9,803 nt of DNA from DASSKO01 sp035690425 (lineage in GTDB: Bacteria > Actinomycetota > Actinomycetes > Propionibacteriales > Nocardioidaceae): positions 1 through 9,803 of the forward strand of contig DASSKO010000014.1 in assembly GCA_035690425.1 (NCBI GenBank), read 5' to 3'. Position 1 is the stretch's first letter, and each line of letters starts with the position of its first letter. A program made the translations under genes and the position numbers. This document shows positions 1-8,434 of this stretch, piece by piece. The notes below the pieces were generated by a model that was given only the letters and a program-made list of their open reading frames with translations, was not told the DNA's origin and ran no database searches.

Positions 1-1
1 C

Positions 2-628
2 GACATCACCGTCGACAAGGTCGTGGCGCGCGCGTACGACGTCGAGGAGCGCCTCACCATCGACCTTGCGGTGCGCCGCGGCGGTGAGCTGGTGTCCCAG
101 CACTGGGCGCTCAACGAGGCCAGCATCGAGAAGGCCGCGCGGGGGCGGATGATGGAGGTCGTGATCGAGATCGACGGCCGTCCGCTGTCGCGCTGGGGTT
201 GCGACGGCGTGGTGTGCGCGACGCCGACCGGCTCGACGGCCTACGCCTTCAGCGCCGGCGGCCCGGTGGTCTGGCCCGAGGTCGAGGCGCTGTTGCTGGT
301 GCCGATCAGCGCGCACGCCCTCTTCGCGCGTCCGATGGTGGTCTCACCGCGTTCGGTGCTCGCGGTGGAGGTGCTCGCCGACACCGAGGGGGCGGGGGTC
401 CTGTGCTGTGACGGGCACCGCAGTGTGGATCTGCCTCCGGGCGCGCGCATCGAGGTCCGTCGTGGCGCCGTACCCGTGCGTCTGGCGCGACTGCACCGGG
501 CACCGTTCACCGACCGGCTGGTGGCCAAGTTCGAGCTGCCCGTGCATGGTTGGCGCGGTGCCGCCGAGCGCCGCCGGCTGGGCCGCGACGCCGCGGGCGA
601 GGAGGGAGCCGGTGCCGGCGATGATTGA
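2..628 (+). CDS. nadK: NAD kinase, C-terminal part (5' end outside window)
   Basis: NAD kinase phosphorylates NAD to NADP in the cytoplasm, using ATP or polyphosphate in actinobacteria. The frame is open from base 2, so the gene begins upstream, and about 208 C-terminal residues are present. The GGDGT nucleotide motif of the family would lie in the missing part. Visible family signatures are the ALNE motif (about bases 107-118), the glycine-rich NAD-binding motif TPTGSTAYAFSAGGP (221-265), HALFARPMVVSP just after it, and the APFTDRLVAKFELPVHGWRG ending. These match the mycobacterial PpnK pattern closely. The C-terminus is a short charged tail rich in Arg, Glu and Gly. The stop lies 8 bases inside recN, the usual actinobacterial nadK-recN coupling. 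The family assignment is secure; only the upstream start is unknown. Confidence 0.97.
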   Translation, partial: DITVDKVVARAYDVEERLTIDLAVRRGGELVSQHWALNEASIEKAARGRMMEVVIEIDGRPLSRWGCDGVVCATPTGSTAYAFSAGGPVVWPEVEALLLVPISAHALFARPMVVSPRSVLAVEVLADTEGAGVLCCDGHRSVDLPPGARIEVRRGAVPVRLARLHRAPFTDRLVAKFELPVHGWRGAAERRRLGRDAAGEEGAGAGDD

Positions 629-2558
629 GGAGCTGAGGCTGCAGGCGCTCGGGATTATCGACGAGACCGTGCTGGAGCTGGGCCCCGGTCTCACGGTGGT
701 GACCGGCGAGACCGGTGCGGGCAAGACCATGGTGGTCACCGCGCTGGGGCTGCTCCTTGGTGGGCGAGGTGACGCTGGGCTGGTCCGCAGTGGAGCCAAG
801 CAGGCGCGCATCGAGGGGCGCGTGCGGGTGCGGGGCGGAGCGCGGTCAGCGGGCTCGGGGCAACCACATGGAGCGGCCGGAAGCGTTGCGGACGGAAACG
901 ATGCGGACGGAAACGATGCGGACGAGGCGATCCGCCGGCGGGTCGAGGAGCTCGGCGGCGACCTCGACGAGGACGCCAACACCGACGCCGACACCGCCGG
1001 CGTCACCGAAGCGCACTCCTCACTGCTGCTGATCCGCACGATCTCGGCGGAGGGCCGGTCGCGAGCTGTCTTGGGGGGCGCTTCGGTGCCGATCGGCCGG
1101 CTGGGCGAGATCTCCGACCTGCTGGTCGCGGTGCACGGCCAGTCCGACCAGCACCGGCTGTTGCGGGCCGGACACCAGCGCGAGGCCCTGGACCGGTTCG
1201 GCGGTGCCGAGCTCGCGCGGGTCGCGAGCGGCTATGCCGAGGCCTACCGACGGTTGCGCGCCACCGAGCGTGAGCTCGACGACGTCACTGCCACCGCGCG
1301 TGAGCGTGCCCGCGAGGCCGAGATGCTGCGCATCGGGCTGGAGGAGCTGGAGGCAGCCGCGCTGGAGCCGGCTGAGGACGCCCAGCTCGTCGCCGAGGAG
1401 GGCAGGCTCGCGCACGCCGACGCGCTGCGGACCGCCGCTGGCGCGGCCCAGCGCCACCTCAGCGGTGACGCCGACAGCGTGGAGGACACGCTGAGCCAAG
1501 ATGCGCTGGCCCAGCTCGATGGAGCCAAGAAGGCACTCGAGCGAGTGCGCGAGCACGATCCGCAGGCGGCCGCGCTGGCCGATCGACTGGCCGAGCTGAC
1601 CTATCTCGCGGCGGACCTGGCCACCGAGGTCGCCGGCTACGCCGCCTCCGTCGACGTCGATCCCGCCCGCCTCGGCGCGGTGCAGGAGAGGCGGGCGCTG
1701 ATCACCGCACTCAGCCGAAAGTACGGCGAGACGGTCGACGACATGCTGGTATGGGGTGAGCAGGCGGCGAAGCGACTGGTCGATCTCGAGGGCACCGACG
1801 ACCGGATCGCGCAGCTGCGGACGGAGGCGGGGGAGCTGCGCGACGGTCTCGGTGCCCTGGCGCTGCGGCTCAGCGAGCTGCGTCAGGAAGCGGCGTGCCG
1901 GCTGGCGACGCAGGTCACCGAGGAGCTCACGGCGCTGGCGATGCCGCACGCGCGGCTGTCGGTGCGGGTGCGGCGTCGCCCGGCGACCAGCGCAACCACC
2001 ACGACGAATACAAGCACCCCGACCACCACCACCAGCACGGCCGGCGGCGGTTGCCTGCGGGTGGCGGGGCAGAGCGTCGCCTGCACTGTCCACGGCATCG
2101 ACGAGGTCGACCTGCTGCTGGCAGCCAACGCCGACTCCGAGCCGCGCCCGCTCGACAAGGGCGCGTCCGGCGGCGAGCTGTCCCGGGTGATGCTGGCGCT
2201 CGAGGTGGTGCTGGCCGACCGCAACCCGGTGCCCACGCTGGTGTTCGACGAGGTCGACGCCGGTGTCGGTGGCCGGGCCGCAATCGAGATCGGCCGCCGA
2301 CTGGCGCGGCTGGCACGGCACTCGCAGGTCCTGGTCGTGACCCACCTGCCGCAGGTGGCCGCCTTCGCCGACCGGCACTACGTCGTCGTCAAGAGCGGCG
2401 ACGGCACCGTGACCCGCAGCGGGCTGCACGACCTCGACGACGACGCCCGGGTGCAGGAGCTGTCGCGAATGCTGGCCGGCGTGGAGGACTCCAGCGCCGC
2501 GCAGATCCACGCGCAGGAGCTTCTCGAGATGGCGGCACCGGAGCGCCGCAGACCCTGA
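621..2558 (+). CDS. recN: DNA repair protein RecN (SMC-like ATPase) with low-complexity insertions
   Basis: RecN is a cytoplasmic SMC-like ATPase acting early in recombinational repair of double-strand breaks. From ATG 621 it is 645 residues. The Walker A motif GETGAGKT is at 29-36. A central coiled coil rich in Ala, Glu, Arg and Leu runs from about 190 to 440. The ABC signature KGASGGELSR begins at 513, Walker B LVFDEVDAGVGG has D543/E544, and the switch His is H575 in VTHLPQVAAFAD. Two segments look added relative to typical RecN: residues about 72-104, holding an exact ADGND duplication, and a Thr-rich stretch at 456-473. Both follow the reading frame and all ATPase motifs are intact, so the gene is not broken. 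Start choice: MIEELRL aligns with the usual N-terminus. An in-frame GTG at 612 sits better behind the AGGAGGGAG ribosome-binding site (600-608) and would add three residues. The gene overlaps nadK by 8 bases. Confidence 0.96.
   Translation: MIEELRLQALGIIDETVLELGPGLTVVTGETGAGKTMVVTALGLLLGGRGDAGLVRSGAKQARIEGRVRVRGGARSAGSGQPHGAAGSVADGNDADGNDADEAIRRRVEELGGDLDEDANTDADTAGVTEAHSSLLLIRTISAEGRSRAVLGGASVPIGRLGEISDLLVAVHGQSDQHRLLRAGHQREALDRFGGAELARVASGYAEAYRRLRATERELDDVTATARERAREAEMLRIGLEELEAAALEPAEDAQLVAEEGRLAHADALRTAAGAAQRHLSGDADSVEDTLSQDALAQLDGAKKALERVREHDPQAAALADRLAELTYLAADLATEVAGYAASVDVDPARLGAVQERRALITALSRKYGETVDDMLVWGEQAAKRLVDLEGTDDRIAQLRTEAGELRDGLGALALRLSELRQEAACRLATQVTEELTALAMPHARLSVRVRRRPATSATTTTNTSTPTTTTSTAGGGCLRVAGQSVACTVHGIDEVDLLLAANADSEPRPLDKGASGGELSRVMLALEVVLADRNPVPTLVFDEVDAGVGGRAAIEIGRRLARLARHSQVLVVTHLPQVAAFADRHYVVVKSGDGTVTRSGLHDLDDDARVQELSRMLAGVEDSSAAQIHAQELLEMAAPERRRP
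888..923 (+). repeat. 15-bp tandem repeat inside recN (2 copies plus a 6-bp partial)
   Basis: The unit GCGGACGGAAACGAT occurs exactly twice (888-902 and 903-917), followed by GCGGAC (918-923). It is in frame and encodes ADGND-ADGND-AD at RecN residues 90-101. The unit is a multiple of three, so copy-number change by slippage would lengthen or shorten the acidic loop without a frameshift. Confidence 0.9.
1983..2042 (+). other. Thr-rich low-complexity segment in RecN
   Basis: About 20 codons, mostly ACC and ACG with some AGC, encode an Ala/Ser/Thr/Pro/Asn linker (RecN residues about 455-474). It lies between the returning coiled coil and the head-domain strands that precede the ABC signature. 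The mixed ACC/ACG/ACA/AGC codons make it a degenerate low-complexity run rather than a clean tandem repeat. It is presumably a flexible surface loop; no motif is recognisable. Confidence 0.7.
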
Positions 2559-2609
2559 CCGGCGCGTGCGCTGGTCGCCGTTTTGCGGCCGTGACAAGAT
2601 GGGCGCGCC

Positions 2610-3791
2610 ATGAAGATCCCTGCCCTACGCCATCGTTCAGAGTCGGACCAACAGGGAGTGACGGGCACCGCGCGAGTGGGGCGGCGCACCGCTGCCCTGA
2701 TCAAGCGGCTCCGGCCCGGTGACATCGCCGTGATCGACCACACCGACCTCGACAAGATCAGCGCCGACGCCCTGCTGACCGCGAAGGTGAGTGCGGTCGT
2801 CAACGTCGGGACATCGACCTCGGGCCGCTACCCGAACCTCGGTCCGCAGACCATCACCGACGCAGGCGTTCCGCTGCTCGACGTGGAGGGATCGGATCTG
2901 CTCAGCCGGGTCCACGACGGTGACCGGCTGCTGATAGACGGTCCCGCGGTGTACCGCGACGGTGTGGAGCTGGTCTCCGGCCGGCTGCTCGACCCAGCGG
3001 GAGTCACCGATGCGATGCAGGACGCGCGCTCGGGAATGTCGATGCAGCTGGAGTCGCTCACCGCCAACGCCCAGGAGTTCATCCGCCGCGAGCGCGAGCT
3101 GCTGCTCGACGGCGGGGGCGTTCCGGAGGTCCGCACCGAGCTGCGTGGACGGCACGTGGTGGTGGTCGTGCGGGCCTACGACTACGAATCCGATCTGCAG
3201 CAGCTGCGCACCTACCTGCGCGAGCAGCGGCCGGTACTGATCGGAGTCGGCGCCGGCGCCGACGCCCTGATCGAGGCCGGGCACCGGCCGGCCCTGGTCA
3301 TCGGCGACGGCGACACGCTGTCGGATGCCGCTCTTGCCAGTGGCGCCGAGATCGTGCTGCACCAGGCCCGGGGCAGTCGGCCGATGGCCTCGGAGCGGTT
3401 CGAGCGACTGGGCGTGCGCAGCGTTCCGTTCGCCTCGTCGGGCACGACCGAGGACGCCGCCATGCTGCTGGCCGACACCCACGGGGCCGAGCTGGTGGTG
3501 GCCGTGGGCAGCCACAACACCCTGGTGGAGTTCCTCGACAAGGGCCGTTCGACCGTGGCGAGCACCTTCATTACCCGGCTACGTCTCGGTGCCACCCTCG
3601 TCGACGCGAAGTCTGTGCACCGGCTCTACCGCCCGGCTGTGCGCACGTGGCAGCTGCTGCTGGTGGCCCTGATCGCGCTGCTGGCGGTGGTGCTGGCCGT
3701 CGCGATGACGCCGGTGGGACAGCCATGGTGGCAGGACTTCCAGAACCAGATCAGCGAGCTGGGCACCCAGCTCCGGAGGCCGTTCACGTGA
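2610..3791 (+). CDS. steA: SteA-like septation/cell-separation protein (TPK-like fold, C-terminal membrane segment)
   Basis: This is the 393-residue homologue of mycobacterial Rv1697 and corynebacterial SteA, a component linked to septal peptidoglycan cleavage and daughter-cell separation. The N-terminus (MKIPAL, GVTGTARVGRRTAALIKRLRPGDIAVIDHTDLD) and the SGRYPNLGP motif at 71-79 are typical. A central TPK-like alpha/beta domain contains GVGAGADAL (212-220) and IGDGDTLSD (231-239), at the position of the acidic nucleotide/metal-binding motif of thiamin pyrophosphokinases. SHNTLVEFLDKGR (301-313) and STFITRLRLG (318-327) follow. One hydrophobic segment at 347-366 is followed by a short polar tail, so the bulk is probably cytoplasmic and membrane-anchored. 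No clear Shine-Dalgarno precedes ATG 2610. The 51-bp gap after recN has only a 4-bp stem and a weak CAAGAT -10-like box (2595-2600). The stop overlaps the next gene as GTGA, matching the known SteA-SteB pairing. Enzymatic activity of the TPK-like domain is unproven. Confidence 0.93.
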   Translation: MKIPALRHRSESDQQGVTGTARVGRRTAALIKRLRPGDIAVIDHTDLDKISADALLTAKVSAVVNVGTSTSGRYPNLGPQTITDAGVPLLDVEGSDLLSRVHDGDRLLIDGPAVYRDGVELVSGRLLDPAGVTDAMQDARSGMSMQLESLTANAQEFIRRERELLLDGGGVPEVRTELRGRHVVVVVRAYDYESDLQQLRTYLREQRPVLIGVGAGADALIEAGHRPALVIGDGDTLSDAALASGAEIVLHQARGSRPMASERFERLGVRSVPFASSGTTEDAAMLLADTHGAELVVAVGSHNTLVEFLDKGRSTVASTFITRLRLGATLVDAKSVHRLYRPAVRTWQLLLVALIALLAVVLAVAMTPVGQPWWQDFQNQISELGTQLRRPFT

Positions 3792-4717
3792 CCCGTCTAC
3801 ACACCGTCGTCGTCGCGCTCAGCTGCACGCTGTTCGCCGTCGCGCTGGGCATCGCGCTCGGCGCTGGACCGCTGCAGAAGGATATGCGCGACGCGTTCCG
3901 GGGCCAGCCGGCGCAGGCCGCGACCGGTGCCGGCCAGCAGTCCCGCACAACAACGCTGCGACAGGTGGCACAGTACAGCGACGACGCGGTGACGTCGCTG
4001 GCTCCCGCTCTGCTCGCCGGCCGGCTCGACGACCGCCCGGTCGCCGTGCTCGCGCTGCCGGGCGCGGTCGACGCGCACGTGTCGGCGGTGGTCGGCGACA
4101 TCGAGGCAGCCGGTGGCACCGTGACAACCCGGCTCCGAGCGGGGGAGGACCTCGTCGATCCCACGGCTCGCACGTTGGTCGACACGCTCTCGGCCGGGCA
4201 GGTCAAGGAGTACGACAACCTCGACGTCCCCGGCGACGCCAGCGTCTACGAGCGGGTCGGGCTGGTGATGGGGCGTGCGCTGCTGACCAAGACCGACGGC
4301 GGCGAGTCCGTCGACGACGCGGCCGGTAGCGTGCTCAACGGCTTCACCACGGCAGGCCTGCTCACCGGCGAGACACCAAAGCGGCGCGCGAGCTCGCTCG
4401 TCGTCGTGGCCGGGCCGGTGTCCGGCGAGGACGAGACCAGCACCGCACGGGCCAGCATCGTCGCGAGCCTCGCCCGGACGATCAACAAGCACGCTGACGG
4501 GGTGGTGGTGGCCGGGCCGCCGCAGGCAGCGGCAGCGGGAGGCGCGGTGGCCGCCGTCCGGGCTGACCCGCAGGCGGTGAAGACGGTGTCGACCATCGAC
4601 ACCGTGGACACCCGGCTGGGCCAGGTCGGCACGGTGCTGGCGCTGGCGGAGCAGATTTCGGGCACGGTCGGCCACTACGGCGTGGTCGACGCGCCGGACG
4701 GCCCGATGCCGCGGTGA
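3788..4717 (+). CDS. mctB: MctB/SteB-family membrane-anchored protein (annotated as copper transporter)
   Basis: This 309-residue protein is homologous to Rv1698 (MctB, reported as a copper-efflux outer-membrane channel in M. tuberculosis) and to corynebacterial SteB, the cell-separation partner of SteA. From GTG 3788 the protein has one N-terminal hydrophobic segment (about 5-26) ending in GIALGAGPL, as in the family. A short polar Ala/Gln-rich linker follows, then an alpha/beta extracytoplasmic region with VAVLALPGA (85-93) and SLVVVAGPVSG (203-213). The conserved C-terminal block STIDTVDTRLGQVGTVLALA is at 268-287, with GHYG after it. The start is supported by GGAGG at 3775-3779, 8 bases upstream, and by the GTGA overlap with steA. 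I see no Cys/Met/His cluster suggesting copper binding. Pairing with steA makes a SteB-like septation role at least as likely as copper export, which is inference from neighbourhood. It is probably the last gene of the steA unit. Confidence 0.9.
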   Translation: MTRLHTVVVALSCTLFAVALGIALGAGPLQKDMRDAFRGQPAQAATGAGQQSRTTTLRQVAQYSDDAVTSLAPALLAGRLDDRPVAVLALPGAVDAHVSAVVGDIEAAGGTVTTRLRAGEDLVDPTARTLVDTLSAGQVKEYDNLDVPGDASVYERVGLVMGRALLTKTDGGESVDDAAGSVLNGFTTAGLLTGETPKRRASSLVVVAGPVSGEDETSTARASIVASLARTINKHADGVVVAGPPQAAAAGGAVAAVRADPQAVKTVSTIDTVDTRLGQVGTVLALAEQISGTVGHYGVVDAPDGPMPR

Positions 4718-4760
4718 CGACGGGCAACGAGGTGGGGATGCCGCCGCGAGCGGACCGAGT

Positions 4761-4769
4761 TGATAGGCT
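4761..4769 (+). promoter_or_regulatory. Candidate extended -10 promoter for pyrG
   Basis: TGATAGGCT fits the extended -10 form TGN-TANNNT, with hexamer TAGGCT at 4764-4769. It predicts a transcription start near 4776 and a leader of about 60 bases before the pyrG TTG. No good -35 match is seen 16-18 bases upstream, as expected for an extended -10 promoter. The call rests on motif and position only. Confidence 0.45.
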
Positions 4770-4784
4770 GGAATCCCGTGGACG

Positions 4785-4812
4785 GGTGGTCCCCTCAACG
4801 ACAGGGACCGCC
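4785..4812 (+). promoter_or_regulatory. Hairpin in the pyrG leader, possibly regulatory
   Basis: GGTGGTCCC (4785-4793) pairs with GGGACCGCC (4804-4812) as nine consecutive pairs, one a U-G wobble, around a 10-base loop. No U-tract follows, so it is not a standard intrinsic terminator. A small upstream hairpin, CCCG/CGGG (4775-4778 with 4783-4786), shares two bases with it. Part of the same strand (4788-4794) could instead pair with the ribosome-binding region (4828-4835), giving a possible alternative fold. The function is inferred only. Confidence 0.4.
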
Positions 4813-4838
4813 GCACCGATCTGACGCGGGAGACCCAG

Positions 4839-6610
<1,772 letters not shown>

Positions 6611-6614
<4 letters not shown>

Positions 6615-7243
6615 GCCGGCAACTTCCGGCCGACCAGCCCGAGCACTGGTCCGTCGTGCGCAGCGCCGAGCTGCTGCCTCGCGAGTTCGTGGGCGTGCGA
6701 CGTGACACCGTCACCGGCCCCGATGGTGCGGTCTTCGACCGCGACGTGGTGCTGCACGACGACGCCGTCGGTGTCGTCGTACTCGACGAACGCGAGCACG
6801 TGCTGCTCCTCGGTCAGTACCGGCACGCGGTCGGGCACCGGCTGCTCGAAGCCCCGGCCGGCCTGCTCGACGTACCCGGTGAACCGGCGCCGACTGCCGC
6901 CGCCCGCGAGCTCGCCGAAGAGGCTGGCGTGGAAGCGGCCGACTGGCGGGTGCTGGTCGACGCGTTCAGCAGTCCCGGCTTCAGCACCGAGGCGTGGCGC
7001 GTCTACCTGGCTCGTGACATCCGCGCGATCCCCGCTGAGGACCGCTCCGAGCGCCAGCACGAGGAGGCCGACCTCGTCGAGCACTGGGTGCCGCTGGACG
7101 TTGCCGTGCAGGCCGTTCTGGAGGGACGGATCACCGACAGCATGTCCGTGATGGGGTTGCTCGCTGCGTGGACCGCGCGGGCCGGCGCGGGGTTCGACGC
7201 ACTGCGCCTGGTGGATGCGCCATGGGCCGCCCGCGACCGCTGA
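6611..7243 (+). CDS. NUDIX hydrolase, probable ADP-ribose pyrophosphatase
   Basis: This 210-residue protein is the counterpart of M. tuberculosis Rv1700, an ADP-ribose pyrophosphatase that splits ADP-ribose into AMP and ribose 5-phosphate. The Nudix box spans residues 84-107, beginning GLLDVPGEP and continuing RELAEEAGV, with catalytic and metal-binding R99, E100, E103 and E104. There is one residue more than the canonical G-x5-E between the first Gly and Glu, as I recall for the mycobacterial homologue. Other subfamily features are LLLGQYRHAVGHRLLEAPAG just before the box and the downstream SPGFSTEAWRVYLARDI segment, which includes the Pro-Gly spacing seen in ADP-ribose hydrolases. ATG 6611 overlaps the pyrG stop as ATGA, so translation is probably coupled. 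Substrate specificity is inferred from subfamily resemblance; another nucleoside-diphosphate derivative cannot be excluded. Confidence 0.92.
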
Positions 7244-7251
7244 CGAGCGTC

Positions 7252-7257
7252 TACACT
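7252..7257 (+). promoter_or_regulatory. Candidate -10 box for ald
   Basis: TACACT matches TANNNT and lies 61 bases before the ald ATG, predicting a transcription start near 7264. No convincing -35 is seen upstream; that position falls in the end of the NUDIX gene. The box is one of few A/T-containing hexamers in the 75-bp gap. Read-through from pyrG-NUDIX is an equally possible source of ald mRNA. Confidence 0.35.
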
Positions 7258-7266
7258 CGCACGCGC

Positions 7267-7282
7267 GCCACCGCCCGGTGGC
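7267..7282 (+). promoter_or_regulatory. Palindrome between candidate ald promoter and ald
   Basis: GCCACC (7267-7272) and GGTGGC (7277-7282) are exact inverted repeats around a 4-base centre; in DNA the symmetry extends by one more base pair. It sits just downstream of the predicted start site, so it could be an operator half-site pair or a small 5' UTR hairpin. ald is controlled by the Lrp/AsnC-type regulator AldR in mycobacteria, but no aldR gene is in this window and the link is speculative. Confidence 0.35.
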
Positions 7283-7318
7283 TGGAGCGGCAACGGCGCC
7301 GAGACAGAGAGGGCCAGC

Positions 7319-8434
7319 ATGCGGATCGGTGTCCCCAAGGAAGTCAAGATCCATGAGTACCGGGTGGCGATCACTCCGGCGGGGGTACACGAGCTGACCG
7401 GCCACGGGCATGACGTCTGCATCGAGACCGGTGCGGGCGTGGGCTCCTCGATCACCGACGAGGAGTTCGCGGCCGCTGGTGCCCAGATCGTCCCTGACGC
7501 CGACGCCGTCTGGTCCAGCGTTGAGCTGGTCCTGAAGGTCAAGGAACCGATCGAGTCGGAGTACCACCGGATGCGCGCGGGTCAGGTGTTGTTCACCTAC
7601 CTGCACCTGGCCGCCTCCCGTCCGTGCACCGATGCGCTGCTGGAGGCCGGTGTCACCGGCATCGCGTACGAAACGGTGCAGACCCCCGACGGCGGCCTGC
7701 CGCTGCTGGCGCCGATGAGCGAGGTCGCCGGCCGACTCGCCCCCCTGGCGGGCGCCTACCATCTGATGCGCTCCGGCGGTGGCCGCGGTGTGCTGATGGG
7801 CGGGGTGTCCGGTGTCTATGCGGCCAAGACCGTGGTCATCGGCGCCGGGGTGTCCGGGATGAATGCCGCGGCGATCGCGCTCGGGATGCAGTCCGAGGTG
7901 AAGCTGCTGGACAAGAACATCGACCGGCTCCGTGCCGCGGACCGCATCTACAAGGGCCATCTGCAGACCGTGGCCTCCAATGCCTTGGAGGTCGAACGCA
8001 GTGTGCTCGACGCCGACCTGGTGATCGGCGCGGTGCTGGTGCCCGGCGCGAAGGCACCGACGTTGGTCTCCAACGACCTGGTGTCGCGGATGAAACCCGG
8101 TGCGGTGCTGGTCGACATCTCCATCGACCAGGGCGGCTGCTTCGCCGACTCCCGTCCCACCAACCACGCCGACCCCACGTACGTCGTACACGACGCGGTG
8201 TTCTACTGCGTGGCGAACATGCCTGGTGCGGTGCCCAACACCTCGACCTACGCCCTCACCAACGTGACCCTGCCGTACGTGGTCGCGCTGGCGAACAAGG
8301 GCTGGCAGCAGGCGCTGCGCGACGACGCCAGTCTCGCCAAGGGACTGAACACCCACGACGGCCACGTCACCTACGCGCCCGTCGCCGACACGCACCAGCT
8401 GGCCTGCAGCGACCCGAGCGAGGTGCTCGGCTGA
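7319..8434 (+). CDS. ald: Alanine dehydrogenase
   Basis: Ald catalyses reversible NAD-dependent deamination of L-alanine to pyruvate and ammonia in the cytoplasm, used for alanine catabolism and for redox balance under low oxygen. The product is 371 residues, the normal family length. The N-terminal block MRIGVPKEVK-HEYRVAITP contains substrate-binding R15; K75 is in LKVKEP. Catalytic H96 lies in YLHLA and catalytic D270 in VDISIDQGG. The Rossmann motif VVIGAGVSG is at 172-180, with the acidic ribose-binding D198 at the end of the next strand. All key residues are present. ATG 7319 has AGAGAGGG (7306-7313) five bases upstream. The gene follows the NUDIX gene by 75 bp, with a -10-like box and a palindrome between them, and its stop overlaps the proposed xerD start. 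NAD(P) transhydrogenase subunit A is related, but the length and the YLHLA/DISIDQGG motifs favour Ald. Confidence 0.97.
   Translation: MRIGVPKEVKIHEYRVAITPAGVHELTGHGHDVCIETGAGVGSSITDEEFAAAGAQIVPDADAVWSSVELVLKVKEPIESEYHRMRAGQVLFTYLHLAASRPCTDALLEAGVTGIAYETVQTPDGGLPLLAPMSEVAGRLAPLAGAYHLMRSGGGRGVLMGGVSGVYAAKTVVIGAGVSGMNAAAIALGMQSEVKLLDKNIDRLRAADRIYKGHLQTVASNALEVERSVLDADLVIGAVLVPGAKAPTLVSNDLVSRMKPGAVLVDISIDQGGCFADSRPTNHADPTYVVHDAVFYCVANMPGAVPNTSTYALTNVTLPYVVALANKGWQQALRDDASLAKGLNTHDGHVTYAPVADTHQLACSDPSEVLG
8418..8423 (+). promoter_or_regulatory. Ribosome-binding site supporting a CTG start for xerD
   Basis: GCGAGG (core GAGG 8420-8423) lies seven bases before CTG 8431, inside the 3' end of ald. 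The only conventional in-frame alternative nearby, GTG 8458, has no purine-rich site before it (its upstream bases are GCCGCTGCAGCTG). This helps decide the xerD start. Confidence 0.5.

Noticed and set aside
2577..2589. GCCG-TTTTG-CGGC hairpin after recN as terminator
   Set aside because: A four-pair stem with the T-run in the loop rather than after the stem; too weak to call.
1020..2597. Long open frame (525 codons) on the minus strand opposite recN
   Set aside because: It lies entirely opposite a gene with clear RecN motifs. Its His/Gln/Arg/Gly-rich product resembles no family, and GC-rich codon use generates such antisense frames.
7624..8430. Upstream in-frame extension of xerD through ald
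   Set aside because: The frame is open but the sequence is Arg/Gly/Pro-rich, unrelated to recombinases, and overlaps the conserved ald coding region.
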